Origin: Flavobacteriales bacterium
GTDB lineage: Bacteria > Bacteroidota > Bacteroidia > Flavobacteriales_D > Crocinitomicaceae
DNA length: 64,000 nt
Assembly: GCA_947462255.1 (NCBI GenBank)
Contig: CANHOA010000009.1
Location: 53,960-117,959, forward strand
Reading direction: 5' to 3'
Shown: in pieces, positions 48,101 through 56,667 of the stretch
How positions within the stretch are numbered: position 1 is the stretch's first letter
Layout of the letters: each line of letters begins with the position of its first letter
Translations under genes and position numbers: made by a program
Notes under the pieces: generated by a model
Database searches by the model: none
What the model saw: the letters and a program-made list of their open reading frames with translations, nothing else
Told to the model about the DNA's origin: nothing

Positions 48101-49291
48101 TGAACAAACACTTTGACTGTTATTTGCAATGCTTGGCCTTGGTTTAACAGTAATAGTAAATACTTGTGGGATACCTGTACAGGTTATCCCGGCATTTGCA
48201 TAGGATGGCGTAACGGTTAACGTTGAAATTATTACTGTACTTGTCGTATTTGTAGTGGTGAAAGATGCGATATTACCCGTTGAACCTAAACTTAATCCTG
48301 TAGCGGTGTTATTGTTTGTCCATGTATAAAGCGTACCTGAAACATTCAAGGGACTTACAAAAGTAACTGCTGCAGATGCACCAACACAAACTACTTGATC
48401 TGTTGGATCGGTAACATTTGGTGTTGGATTGACAGTTACTGTTACTGTAAAACTTGATCCAGAACATGAGCCTGATGTTGGTATCACGATGTACACTACA
48501 TTAATCGCTGCATTTGTTGTATTTGTCAAGGTTCCGCTGATTGAAGATAAGCTACTTCCTGGTGTTGTCCCTGTTATTCCTGATACACTTGGTGCAGACC
48601 ATGAATAGCTTGTTCCTGTTGGCACACTGTTTCCTGAACCGTTTATTGGGCTTACTGTGAATGTTCCTGCTGAACAGATTGTTTGTGTTTGATTAATTAC
48701 GTTTGGCTTAGGATTGACAGTTACTGTTACTGTAAAACTTGATCCAGAACATGAGCCTGATGTTGGTATCACGTTGTACACTACACTAATCGCTGCATTT
48801 GTTGTGTTTGTCAAGGTTCCGCTGATTGAAGATACGCTACTTCCTGATGCTGTCCCTGATATTCCTGATACACTTGGTGCAGACCATGAATAGCTTGTTC
48901 CTGTTGGTACACTGTTTCCTGAACCGTTTATTGGGCTTACTGTGAATGTTCCTGCTGAACAGATTGTTTGTGTTTGGGCAATTACGTTTGGTGTTGGATT
49001 TACGGTTAAAGTAAAAACAGCTGTTGTACATGTAGTTGTTCCATTACTTACTATGCAAGAATAAGGGGTTGTAGACGTGGGACTAACATTTAAAGTATTA
49101 TTATTTAGAAGTGAGGTGTTCCATGTATAACTTGTAGGGTTTGGAAGATCTGTATTAACTTGCAAAGTTGAACTAGTTCCCTCACAAATTGGATTTACAG
49201 TAGCGGAAATGGAACAATTTTGAGCTAAAATGGGGCCGGTAAAAACCCCAATTGATAAAAATAGTAGAAAAAAAAGTTTATATCGTATCAT
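45155..49291 (-). CDS. Large repeat adhesin with PKD-like repeats and T9SS sorting domain
   Basis: This 1378-residue protein has a signal peptide (LLFLSIGVFTGPILAQ). Two near-identical 95-residue repeats with PNVI-QTQTICSAGTF follow near the N-terminus, then a set of about six 83-residue Ig/PKD-like repeats (VPLANAGADFTKTC...YSWSPSTGL...TLTATNTASGCTATDQV), and last a T9SS type A domain (IIRIYPNPATDMVQF). It has the build of SprB-like surface adhesins. Each repeat has a conserved Cys pair. The stop and start codons at both ends overlap the neighbours as TAATG. Partners are probably the outer-membrane and exported proteins encoded upstream. Confidence 0.88.
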   Translation of the reverse strand: MIRYKLFFLLFLSIGVFTGPILAQNCSISATVNPICEGTSSTLQVNTDLPNPTSYTWNTSLLNNNTLNVSPTSTTPYSCIVSNGTTTCTTAVFTLTVNPTPNVIAQTQTICSAGTFTVSPINGSGNSVPTGTSYSWSAPSVSGISGTASGSSVSSISGTLTNTTNAAISVVYNVIPTSGSCSGSSFTVTVTVNPKPNVINQTQTICSAGTFTVSPINGSGNSVPTGTSYSWSAPSVSGITGTTPGSSLSSISGTLTNTTNAAINVVYIVIPTSGSCSGSSFTVTVTVNPTPNVTDPTDQVVCVGASAAVTFVSPLNVSGTLYTWTNNNTATGLSLGSTGNIASFTTTNTTSTVIISTLTVTPSYANAGITCTGIPQVFTITVKPRPSIANNSQSVCSNVNYLGNWTIPDIVPLSTLYTWSVTNNTQVIGETNNTIPQSFGQTLTNLTLLNQSVSYTITPTTNGCSGLPFTLILEVKPAPNSNAGLDFSITCIQNVSGAMIGASAIPGYTYAWIPISALSASTIANPIANPASTTIYTLTVTDPLSSCSSKDSVIVTVNNSVPLASAGNDGLITCITNPSGLLIGTGSVNGIAYSWFPTNGLSNANSSQTNAIPLTNTTYSLTAYNPVNGCTATDQVIVTVDNAVPIANAGSDFTKTCILNPNGAAIGTTAVAGNTYSWSPSTGLTSATISIPTANPSATTTYTLTATNTASGCTATDQVLVTVNNAVPLAYAGIDLTISCNQNVNGAVIGNLPEAGLQYSWSPTNGLSNTNSSQTNAMPSSTTPYTLTATNTASGCTATDQVLVIVNNSVPLANAGADFTKTCTLNPNGDTIGTSAVVGNTYSWSPTTNLTSSLAASTTANPSATTTYTLTATNTASGCTATDQVLVIVNNAVPLANAGADFTKTCTLNPNGTTIGTTAVAGNTYSWSPSTGLTSATISIPTANPSATTPYTLTATNTASGCTATDQVIVTVNNSLPTVNAGTNDTICNGSSLALSGVSNANNIFWTPSSLVSNPGSLTPSANIQGTTTFTLTATGLNGCTSSDFVIITVNDLPQSGLSNNYEICSNENLQLNVSPNLTCLWNGLLNSTLNSINQIVDSSGTIFLEITDTNNCSTTEEITINLLPIPYPIITGAAQLCQNSYWVEYSVPSTSNFLDWSVVNGEFQSDSSSNVVYIHWTSINPSNQMSGQVIITETIASTGCQNSYLKNIILDTTVSLNPATVLALSSNVLYTTEDYSFMNWGYESIVTHIPVSVGVYSQYCNYNNIDLSSFNYWVEISNGNNCITKSYFNPPIFTASTIENIDEIIRIYPNPATDMVQFIGNFSHFNSYKLIDINGQIICQNNFDATDKLDVSKLESGIYFILLEGLIDKLTIKFFKI
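46380..47875 (-). repeat. Tandem repeats of 249 bp (about six copies)
   Basis: The segment ACTTGATCTGTTGCTGTAC recurs at 46389, 46638, 46887, 47136 and 47385, each exactly 249 bases (83 codons) apart. The copies are highly alike in the last four and more divergent towards the 5' side of the gene. Confidence 0.85.
48431..49000 (-). repeat. Tandem repeat of 285 bp (two copies)
   Basis: Two nearly identical units of 285 bases (95 codons), starting GACAGTTACTGTTACTG at 48431 and 48716. Identity is high enough to suggest recent duplication or gene conversion. Confidence 0.85.
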
Positions 49292-50646
49292 TAGAATGAA
49301 ATTGAAAGCCCGACCGTAAGCAATAAAGGCGTTGACCTCTCATACGTTGCAAACAAGCCATTATATTTATCTTCGGGTATTGAATATGCTTTAGAAATAG
49401 AATTTTTATTTTTAATAGAAATTAACTTGAAATTTATATTTGGAGCTACAATCAAAGTGCCTAAATTAATATTGTATGATACTCCAGCATTAAACCCGTA
49501 AGAACTAGTCTTAAAATAATTTTGTACCTTAAGTATTTCTTCAGTTTGAGTCTTCAAACCAAGTTCAGGTATATCATACAAATAGTCAGTTATTTGATTT
49601 TTAAAACCATAAGTTGTAATGGAGCCACCAGTTACTGTTGAACTTAATTTACTTTGTATTGCGAAAAATGGACTCAAGCTAAATTCAAAAAAACCATTTT
49701 TCTTATTAATTTTTGTTTTAATGGCTATTAAAAATGCAACATTTATTGTTTGATGGGTATATTTTTCACTTACCCCTGATAGCGAAGCGTAGATGGAATC
49801 AAGTGGTAATGAACCTGCATCTCCAATTAGTAAATTACTTGTGGTGCTAAATGTATTTTGAGCCATTGATATTCCGCCACCAACGATTCCAAGGTTCTTA
49901 TTTCCAACATCCCCATTACCAAGCTTCTTATTTCCAACATCCCCTTTAACTAGCAAATCTATTTGATTAGATGAAAAACCATCATAATTTGTATTTTTTT
50001 TATTTATAGCTGGAACTGATGAAAACCCAAGTTGAAAGTAGACTTTTTTAGGAGCTTTTGGCTCTTTAGATTTTTCTGGTAAAGAAACATGATCTAGATT
50101 GAAAAGTAATTGATTGGTTTTCCATTGAAACTCTGAAAAATTATCAATGTTAATAAAAGTGAATATTCTTATTACTTCGTTATTCTTATTTTTAAGAGAA
50201 TAATCCCCATAAAGGTCAAAATCTTTACGATTTTTTAAAAGTTCTGATATAAGCAATGAATCCTTTGTTAAAACAAAAGCCATTGATTTTGTATAATTTG
50301 TGAATGATTCAGATGTATCGGGCAATGTAAAATTAAAAGTGTACCCTTCATTTGATTCAATATTAAAAACAGAGAAACAAGTATAAAATTTACTGGAATT
50401 GTATGGATTCAACCATCCTTCAATTTCTTTTTTATGTTCATCTGGTGGATTTAGTGAACTATCATAAATGCCACAATAAAGGATAGCTTTTTTAATAGAA
50501 ATCAAATTTTTAAATTCTTTAGATGATAGGTCAATTGTAACTTTAGCATCACCCTTTTCTAAATAATTAAATCTCTCTGAATGTTGAGAAAAAAAACAAG
50601 TGTTTGAAATTAAAAAGTATGAAATGATTAATAGTAATTTATTCAC
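49291..50646 (-). CDS. Probable outer-membrane beta-barrel protein
   Basis: The 451-residue protein has a signal peptide (MNKLLLIISYFLISNTCFF), an exported domain of about 190 residues, and a C-terminal half with alternating beta-strands that ends in LLTVGLSISF with terminal Phe. A short repeat, KKLGNGDVGNK-NLG, lies at about 240-255. It starts 2 bases after the upstream gene and its stop overlaps the adhesin start (TAATG). It may anchor the adhesin at the surface, by inference from the coupling. Confidence 0.6.
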   Translation of the reverse strand: MNKLLLIISYFLISNTCFFSQHSERFNYLEKGDAKVTIDLSSKEFKNLISIKKAILYCGIYDSSLNPPDEHKKEIEGWLNPYNSSKFYTCFSVFNIESNEGYTFNFTLPDTSESFTNYTKSMAFVLTKDSLLISELLKNRKDFDLYGDYSLKNKNNEVIRIFTFINIDNFSEFQWKTNQLLFNLDHVSLPEKSKEPKAPKKVYFQLGFSSVPAINKKNTNYDGFSSNQIDLLVKGDVGNKKLGNGDVGNKNLGIVGGGISMAQNTFSTTSNLLIGDAGSLPLDSIYASLSGVSEKYTHQTINVAFLIAIKTKINKKNGFFEFSLSPFFAIQSKLSSTVTGGSITTYGFKNQITDYLYDIPELGLKTQTEEILKVQNYFKTSSYGFNAGVSYNINLGTLIVAPNINFKLISIKNKNSISKAYSIPEDKYNGLFATYERSTPLLLTVGLSISF

Positions 50647-50648
50647 TT

Positions 50649-51692
50649 TTAACTTTTTTTAATACATTGGAATAAAAAGTAAGGCGTGTCTAAATATCCA
50701 TTTGGAATTCTTTCTTCCTTAATTCCTGGGGCACAACCTTTTATTACAAGAGTAAACTTTTTACTATAAAGACAATCATAACGACATGGTCCGCATTCTT
50801 CATCTTTAATTTCATCGGCATTAACTTTTTTCTCTAATTCAAGACATCGATTGGCTATATAGTCTACCTTAATTGCAATTTTACATTTTGAATCATATTC
50901 AGAGTACAAAGCAATATCATATTTTTTTTTATTCGAATTAAATTCATCAATATTCATAAACGGGAGACATGTTTTTATGAATAACAAACTATCATAAATT
51001 GTAATTCCAGAAATATCTTGCCCTATTGAATATTTTCTGTAAATCTCAATCTCATATGATGGAAAAATACCAACACTGTCGAAGACAATATAATAATGCG
51101 TTTCGTCAGGTCTTAAATCACGATTATACTGATTCGGTTTATTAATTTGGGGTATCAAATCACTTGTTCTATTTTTTTTCTTTTTATCATTTAAATGTGA
51201 ATTTATATTATCTGTACTGAAGATATAAGGTTTAAATCCATTATTAAATAAAACAGTTATTTTGTTTGACTTTGTTTTTCGAATCAATTTTACTAAGTCA
51301 TCTATGTTGTCTAGATTATTATTTGAATCATATTTTAAGTTGCTATTCTGATTGAATTGAATTAAGAAAGTTGATTTGATTAGAGTATTTATCTCATCAA
51401 TTTCCAATTCCTGACTATCAAACTTTTTATTTTCCTTGAAATCTAAAAGCGAAGTAAAATCGAATCCTTTCTTTATACTTACTTTTCCATCATCCCAAAG
51501 TAATGACTCAAATGTGAAGTCATACTTGTTAGCATATTTATTGTTTTTCCCATTCAACATAAAAATCAAATTGCTCAGTTGTTCTTGTTCAGAAATACTT
51601 AAGTTATTTGTAGAAACAATTGAAACATTTTTGATTTGTGCGTTTACTCCCCAAAATGATAGTAAGTATACCAAAAGTAATTTTTTCCCCAT
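50649..51692 (-). CDS. Secreted protein of unknown function
   Basis: The 347-residue protein has a signal peptide (MGKKLLLVYLLSFWGVNAQ) and no recognised domain. A Cys-rich stretch (KDEECGPCRYDCLYSKKF) lies near the C-terminus. It is separated by 2 bases from each neighbour, so it is a firm member of the adhesin operon. Confidence 0.55.
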   Translation of the reverse strand: MGKKLLLVYLLSFWGVNAQIKNVSIVSTNNLSISEQEQLSNLIFMLNGKNNKYANKYDFTFESLLWDDGKVSIKKGFDFTSLLDFKENKKFDSQELEIDEINTLIKSTFLIQFNQNSNLKYDSNNNLDNIDDLVKLIRKTKSNKITVLFNNGFKPYIFSTDNINSHLNDKKKKNRTSDLIPQINKPNQYNRDLRPDETHYYIVFDSVGIFPSYEIEIYRKYSIGQDISGITIYDSLLFIKTCLPFMNIDEFNSNKKKYDIALYSEYDSKCKIAIKVDYIANRCLELEKKVNADEIKDEECGPCRYDCLYSKKFTLVIKGCAPGIKEERIPNGYLDTPYFLFQCIKKS

Positions 51693-51694
51693 TT

Positions 51695-53020
51695 TTAATT
51701 TCTATCTAAATCAACAAAACCGCACGTGGTATCAGCAAAACAAATCATACTAAGATTATAAAATAGACTCCGATTAATTTCTTTACCGTTTTTGTCTTTA
51801 ATGACAACTGTTATGACTAAATCTACAGGATCACTTAAAGACTTAATTATTTTTTTTGCTTCATCATTTGTTGGGCATATATATCCTGAAAATGCTTGAT
51901 TTACGATTTTTCCATTTGATTGTTTAATTTCCATAATAACTTTGTAATCATTAAAATTACTTATGGAAGAAGGAAACATAAATTTCCCAATTTTGTTATT
52001 GTGAGTAATTTTAATCTCTAAAGGACACCCTTTATTTGATGCTGGCCCCGGTATTGTTGTGCATTTATCAATTTCATCATTAACACCATCGCCATCTGTA
52101 TCAGGAATTGGACACCCTTTATATCTTCTAAATCCAAATTCCTTAGGACAAGCATCTTCAGAATTTTGTATTCCGTCCTTGTCATAATCATTGTCAATAG
52201 GTGGGGGACAAACGCATCCATCACATGCTTTAACACCGCTAACATTAGGACACTTATCTACGGCATCACAAATACCATCTTTATCTCCATCTGAACAAGG
52301 CGGACAACCATTTCTTTCAATACTTCCTTTCTCTTGCGGACATGAGTCCTTACTGTTGATAATGCCATCTCCATCATCATCTAGCATTGGGTCAATGATA
52401 CTCCCACAGAAATAATAAACTTTTATGTTTTTTTCACTTTTATCAATCTTTATAAGGCTATCTATATGTCCGCGAAGTCCAAGGAAAGATTTCCATACTT
52501 TCTTGTTTTTTGAGTGTTTTTCCTTTTGACTAGGGTATATAATAAATTCATTTCTATTATTTGACCAGTCAAGAATAACTTTAGGTTCATTTTTAAACCA
52601 TCCTTTAGATGCTATTTTTTGAAGCTCTAGATATTTTTCGTTTTTATCTGCAACTTCAAAAAAAGTGGTTTCATCTGCTTTTCGATCTTCATAAAGGTAC
52701 ATGTCCGTATTCATACCTAGTCTGAAATAATTCATTCCATAAATAGGAATTCCGAAGCTGACATCTTTGATTTTTAGTATAGGGATATGACATATTTGAA
52801 CACCATCTTTATCTGATCCGGTTGAATGAAGTGCTGCATTAAGCTCATTCTTTAAATCGGTTTTATTTTGAGCTATTGAGCTACAATTAAAAATTTCTAT
52901 TTGATAACTATTTTGTAGGTCATTCGGCTGTCCCTCCATCGTTTGCAACCAGAACAATAAGGCAATAAAAAGGCCGAAAAAGAGAGCTCCAGTTATTATA
53001 AATATTTTGTTTTTATTCAT
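51695..53020 (-). CDS. Membrane-anchored thrombospondin type 3 repeat protein
   Basis: The 441-residue protein has one N-terminal membrane helix (IFIITGALFFGLFIALLFWL), an exported domain of about 190 residues and then thrombospondin type 3 calcium-binding repeats at about 215-335 (DDDGDGIINSKDSCP, DGDKDGICDAVDKCP, DYDKDGIQNSEDACP, DTDGDGVNDEIDKC). The C-terminal 100 residues are beta-rich. Such repeats often link the cell wall and the outer membrane. There is no T9SS tail. It is in the adhesin operon. Confidence 0.75.
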   Translation of the reverse strand: MNKNKIFIITGALFFGLFIALLFWLQTMEGQPNDLQNSYQIEIFNCSSIAQNKTDLKNELNAALHSTGSDKDGVQICHIPILKIKDVSFGIPIYGMNYFRLGMNTDMYLYEDRKADETTFFEVADKNEKYLELQKIASKGWFKNEPKVILDWSNNRNEFIIYPSQKEKHSKNKKVWKSFLGLRGHIDSLIKIDKSEKNIKVYYFCGSIIDPMLDDDGDGIINSKDSCPQEKGSIERNGCPPCSDGDKDGICDAVDKCPNVSGVKACDGCVCPPPIDNDYDKDGIQNSEDACPKEFGFRRYKGCPIPDTDGDGVNDEIDKCTTIPGPASNKGCPLEIKITHNNKIGKFMFPSSISNFNDYKVIMEIKQSNGKIVNQAFSGYICPTNDEAKKIIKSLSDPVDLVITVVIKDKNGKEINRSLFYNLSMICFADTTCGFVDLDRN

Positions 53021-53056
53021 TCTTTATCTAATTAGTGTAACTGAATTTATTTCTTA

Positions 53057-53989
53057 TTATGTGTGCAACTGAGAAAGTTGAAGTCTTTTACAAGCCTCTA
53101 TAATGTCATTTGAAATATTGTTTGGAAATAGAGCAATTAATCCATGTATATCCTCATCCCAAAGACATCCATTGTTTTCTAATTTATACTCGAAGGTTTT
53201 GCTTCCATCCGGTTGGTCTACAGCTTGTTCGAAGCTTATAGTTGCTCTATTGAAGTTATATTTTTTTTGTCCCGAAGGAAATGGAATGGGCACATGTGTG
53301 GAAAATAAAGCGACATCAGGTTTAACGACCATAAATGGATTGTTGACATTTGTTTTTTTATTTGTAAACCATTCTTCCTCTTCTCTAGTTAAAAGTTTTT
53401 TTGTTTTAATTGCTGCCAACCAATATCCGGTATGGTAAAGATGTATATAGATAACCACCAAATAAAAAATAGTTAGAAGTGGAATAACTATCGGTCCAGC
53501 TTGAGTTTTAAAATAAACCATTATTGAAACTATTTTTAAGGCACCAGACAATAAGAACAACATGGTTCCCAAAAATTGCCTCCAAGTAATAGACTCTAGC
53601 TCACGAATTAATTTCTTTCTCTCATTTAAGTCTTTTTCTGCGATTAACTTATTTTTGATTTCGACTTTTCTTGGACTTTCGTAGCCATGTAGCATTATGC
53701 CGATGATATCAAAAGCTATGAACAAAACTACAACTATAATTGCCGTTACAAAAAACATTAATTGATGGATCTTCAGGAACATCTGCCAGGCTCCATAGCT
53801 AGTTAGAAATAATGCGGCAGATTCAATCAGTATAGCAATAATGGCCCATAATTGGTCTGTTGCAAATCCAATTGTTTCAAATAAACCTGGAATACTCGTG
53901 CTTTGAGTTTTCCTTGTTTTCATCCATTGATTTAAGGTTTCATTACTAGGCATAAAATGGCTAGTGTTTTCGTAATAAGGATTTTGCAT
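53057..53989 (-). CDS. Multi-pass membrane protein of unknown function
   Basis: The 310-residue protein has a soluble N-terminal part, about four membrane helices between residues 50 and 205 (WAIIAILIESAALFLTSYGA, FVTAIIVVVLFIAFDIIGIM, FLGTMLFLLSGALKIVSIM, IPLLTIFYLVVIYIHLYHTG) and a cytoplasmic C-terminal domain of 100 residues. No family is recognised. It lies 36 bases upstream of the TSP3 gene in the same cluster. Confidence 0.55.
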   Translation of the reverse strand: MQNPYYENTSHFMPSNETLNQWMKTRKTQSTSIPGLFETIGFATDQLWAIIAILIESAALFLTSYGAWQMFLKIHQLMFFVTAIIVVVLFIAFDIIGIMLHGYESPRKVEIKNKLIAEKDLNERKKLIRELESITWRQFLGTMLFLLSGALKIVSIMVYFKTQAGPIVIPLLTIFYLVVIYIHLYHTGYWLAAIKTKKLLTREEEEWFTNKKTNVNNPFMVVKPDVALFSTHVPIPFPSGQKKYNFNRATISFEQAVDQPDGSKTFEYKLENNGCLWDEDIHGLIALFPNNISNDIIEACKRLQLSQLHT

Positions 53990-54038
53990 ATTTATATTCT
54001 ATTCCGTAAATTTATACTAAATAGTTGAATAATTAAAA

Positions 54039-55145
54039 CTAAAGCGATTTGATTTTGTTCTTATCCAGCTCTCCTTCAGCAAAGTAATCATATCTTATTT
54101 TTCCGTTAAATAATAATGTAACCCTAGGTGGATAAGGTGATAGGCTTAAATGTTTTGTAAATTCATCGATCGAAATGATCTTGAAGGCCGCAATTAATCC
54201 AGATTTGTCCATGAATGCCTTAATTTGTTGTTTTTGATGCTCTATATCTTGATCGTTTGGATTACAGAACAGAAAAGTGATTTTTATATCTTTAGCCAAG
54301 TTCATTTGCTTAAGTTGCTTAGTAATATCCAAGCAATGATCACAATCTGGATTCATAACGCAAACAATTGTCTTTCCCTCATCTATATTTATTTTAGTTT
54401 TCTTGTTATTGAATTCGAAATCCTTGAAATTATGAAATTCCGAAATCGTTATCTTCGGAAGGGGGGCTTTAACAGGAACGATAACTCGTGAACTATCCTT
54501 ATCGCTATCAATCATTGCCGATAAAGAATCTATCCGATGGTTTAAATTTTCGATTTCGACAGAAACCTTTGTGGTAATTTCGTCACAACAACACGTTTTT
54601 TTTATTGGAAATAATAGAAAAATAGCTAAGACAACGCCACCTAAAATTAAAAAATGATAAATAGCGTATTCAATAGGCTTCGATAAAGTGAAATAAAACA
54701 CATAAGTCAAAACGATAATTGTAATTATATTTTTTACAATTGCTTGTAAAGGGCTCATTGGAACTAAGCCTCCCATACAACCGCAATTCCCATTATTACC
54801 GTATAACCAAATTTGATAACTTAAGAATATTATGAAGCCAATTAGAGTTGAAATTGCTATTGGGACTGTAAATCGTTTGATGTAATAGGGAATCAATAAA
54901 GATAATCCAATGAAAAGCTCAAAAATTATTATCGCCCTCGACCAAATAAAAACATGACAATCATTTGTGAATTCATATAAAAACCCGGGTTTTCTAGCAA
55001 TTGATAGTAATTGGTGTTCGAATATTTGAATAGGTAATAGTTTCGCAATAGCAGAAAACACAAATAAAAAAGCAACCATAAAACGTGCTAATTTAAGGAT
55101 GTTTAAACGGTGTTTCTTTTCAAAAGAAAGTAGTGACTTTATCAT
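54039..55145 (-). CDS. MauE/DoxX-like membrane protein fused to a thioredoxin-like domain
   Basis: The 368-residue protein has an N-terminal DoxX/MauE-type four-helix membrane domain (about 15-180) with a CGCMGG motif at 121-126 facing outward and a KTCCCDE triple Cys at 185-187. A short coiled-coil linker follows (about 190-215), and then a thioredoxin-like domain (about 230-368) with a CDHC motif at 268-271. The build suggests electron transfer across the inner membrane for disulphide handling. It heads the adhesin cluster, whose products hold paired cysteines, so it may supply disulphides to them (inference). Confidence 0.7.
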   Translation of the reverse strand: MIKSLLSFEKKHRLNILKLARFMVAFLFVFSAIAKLLPIQIFEHQLLSIARKPGFLYEFTNDCHVFIWSRAIIIFELFIGLSLLIPYYIKRFTVPIAISTLIGFIIFLSYQIWLYGNNGNCGCMGGLVPMSPLQAIVKNIITIIVLTYVFYFTLSKPIEYAIYHFLILGGVVLAIFLLFPIKKTCCCDEITTKVSVEIENLNHRIDSLSAMIDSDKDSSRVIVPVKAPLPKITISEFHNFKDFEFNNKKTKINIDEGKTIVCVMNPDCDHCLDITKQLKQMNLAKDIKITFLFCNPNDQDIEHQKQQIKAFMDKSGLIAAFKIISIDEFTKHLSLSPYPPRVTLLFNGKIRYDYFAEGELDKNKIKSL

Positions 55146-55470
55146 TAAAATTGATTTTAAAATTATTGGTGTAGACTTGTAGATTTGCCTAATTTTTAGG
55201 CATACTCAATCAAACTATACGGCTAATCTAATGTTTTATTTTTAGATTTAAAACCAGGCTATTGTTATTGTTTATAAACTCTGTAAATTCGAATTGTGTC
55301 TAAAGCATAATGCATACATCTGATCCTTACTATTAATATTTGATTCGAGCAAACTTCTTTAGATCAAAATAATCTGGTTTGAAACAAACCAAATAACTTA
55401 CTTTAACACATTCCCAGCTATTTTATCGTTTAAATATATTCCTTGAATTTACATTCATTAGAATATAACC
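55146..55470. other. Intergenic region, no gene seen
   Basis: It lies between the divergent adhesin cluster and the helicase-retron cluster. It is very AT-rich, and no reading frame or strong hairpin stands out. It should contain the promoter of the minus-strand cluster, but no clear TAnnTTTG box was found. Confidence 0.4.
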
Positions 55471-55487
55471 ATATCAAAATTTGATAT
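55471..55487. promoter_or_regulatory. Dyad TATCAAA-A-TTTGATA, candidate activator site for the retron module
   Basis: A 17-bp perfect dyad (arms of 8, centre A at 55479). The inner 15 bases match the dyad at 60428-60442 except for the centre base. It lies 70 bases upstream of the GG of a -24/-12 type promoter, the usual distance for a sigma-54 activator site. Confidence 0.6.
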
Positions 55488-55546
55488 TAAAATCAAACAT
55501 AGACATTTAAATTGTTTGTTTTAAGCCGTTTTATTGAGCTTTCAGC

Positions 55547-55562
55547 TTGGCTTGAAAATTGA
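55547..55562 (+). promoter_or_regulatory. Sigma-54-like promoter of the helicase-retron genes (weak match)
   Basis: TTGGCTT-GAAAA-TTGA has the -24 element TTGGC and TTG at -12 with the correct 12-base distance between the GG and the second G. The conserved C of the -12 element is replaced by A, so the match is weaker than at 60505. The predicted start would be about 30 bases before the ATG at 55603. Confidence 0.4.
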
Positions 55563-55602
55563 ATAATGCGAAGTCGTATTTACACATTCAATTTTTTAAC
55601 TA

Positions 55603-56655
55603 ATGGAAAAAGATTTCTTGCCGCACTTAAAAAAGATCATAGAGAACCCTCACCATGAACAAGGTGTTTTAATGGAACAAGTTCGGAAAGTACTGTTGGA
55701 ATATGATCTCATTGATCAGAATGATTACACTTCCAAGAAGATTTCGGACATCTTTAAAGAATATGCCGCCAATCATTTAAGGAGTAATTCTAAGAAGCAA
55801 GTGCCTACTGGTATATCTCTTTACGACGAGGTGCTAGGTGGCTTATTTCCTGGGGAATTTGTTGTCATAGGAGCGAGGCCTGGCATGGGAAAAACACAAT
55901 TAATAGTAAATATGGCCTTGAATATATCAAAGCAAATTCCTGTCTTGTACTACTCTTTAGAGCTTTCTGAATTAATGCTCACCTCGCGGATTGCGGCGGC
56001 AATTTCTAAAATTCCTGCGGATAGAATTATTAATTCAACCATTACCGAACAGCAAAAGGAATCCATCATAAAGGTGGCTGATGAAATTGAAAACTTGCAA
56101 TTGTTTATCTATGAAAGGAATACAAATGGCATGTCCGGATTTAAAGAAATGTGCAGGAAGCATGTAAAAGAAAAAGGGGTGAAAGTGATTTTTGTAGATT
56201 ACCTCCAATTATTAAATTCTACTAGATACAGAAATAATAGGGAATTGGAGATCGGATACATTAGTAGGGAATTGAAAAATATTGCGCGAGAACTAACTAT
56301 TTGTGTTGTTGCTACCAGTCAATTAAGTCGTTCGGTGGAACAAAGAGGGGGTGAAAGGAAGCCAATCCTCTCAGATTTGCGGGAGAGTGGTTCAATTGAG
56401 CAAGATGCAGACAAAGTAATCTTTCTTTATCGGCCTGAATACTATGGCATAGTGCTCGATGAAGATGGGAATAGTAATCAATATTTAATGGAATTAATCT
56501 TGGCAAAAAATAGAAGCGGGCCTTTGAGGACAATTAAACTTAGACACGATCCGCAATTTACCTCCTTTGAATCCTTTGAACCTGAATATTTTTCATTACC
56601 GAAAGATCGATTGGATGAAATAGAGGATGAAAGTGAAGAAGATGCCCCTTTTTAA
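55603..56655 (+). CDS. DnaB-like helicase core (RecA-fold ATPase)
   Basis: The 350-residue protein has the DnaB C-terminal domain: TGISLYDEVLGGLFPGEFVV, Walker A GARPGMGKT (90-98), VLYYSLELSELMLTSR, Walker B region VKVIFVDYLQLLN, ATSQLSRSVEQRGGERKP, and the arginine-finger region LRESGSIEQDADKV. The usual DnaB N-terminal domain is missing; only 60 other residues precede the core, and the protein is about 100-150 residues shorter than replicative DnaB. It ends 12 bases before the retron RNA. It is likely a specialised helicase or ATPase of the retron module, not the main replicative helicase. Confidence 0.85.
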   Translation: MEKDFLPHLKKIIENPHHEQGVLMEQVRKVLLEYDLIDQNDYTSKKISDIFKEYAANHLRSNSKKQVPTGISLYDEVLGGLFPGEFVVIGARPGMGKTQLIVNMALNISKQIPVLYYSLELSELMLTSRIAAAISKIPADRIINSTITEQQKESIIKVADEIENLQLFIYERNTNGMSGFKEMCRKHVKEKGVKVIFVDYLQLLNSTRYRNNRELEIGYISRELKNIARELTICVVATSQLSRSVEQRGGERKPILSDLRESGSIEQDADKVIFLYRPEYYGIVLDEDGNSNQYLMELILAKNRSGPLRTIKLRHDPQFTSFESFEPEYFSLPKDRLDEIEDESEEDAPF

Positions 56656-56667
56656 TATAAAAATTTT

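Noticed and set aside
46380..49000. Regularly spaced repeats that might be taken for a CRISPR array
   Set aside because: The repeats are 249 and 285 bases, whole numbers of codons in one open frame, and they encode Ig/PKD-like domains.
55603..56655. Main replicative helicase dnaB
   Set aside because: The N-terminal domain is missing, the protein is about 100-150 residues short, and the gene is placed next to a retron rather than among replication or ribosomal genes.
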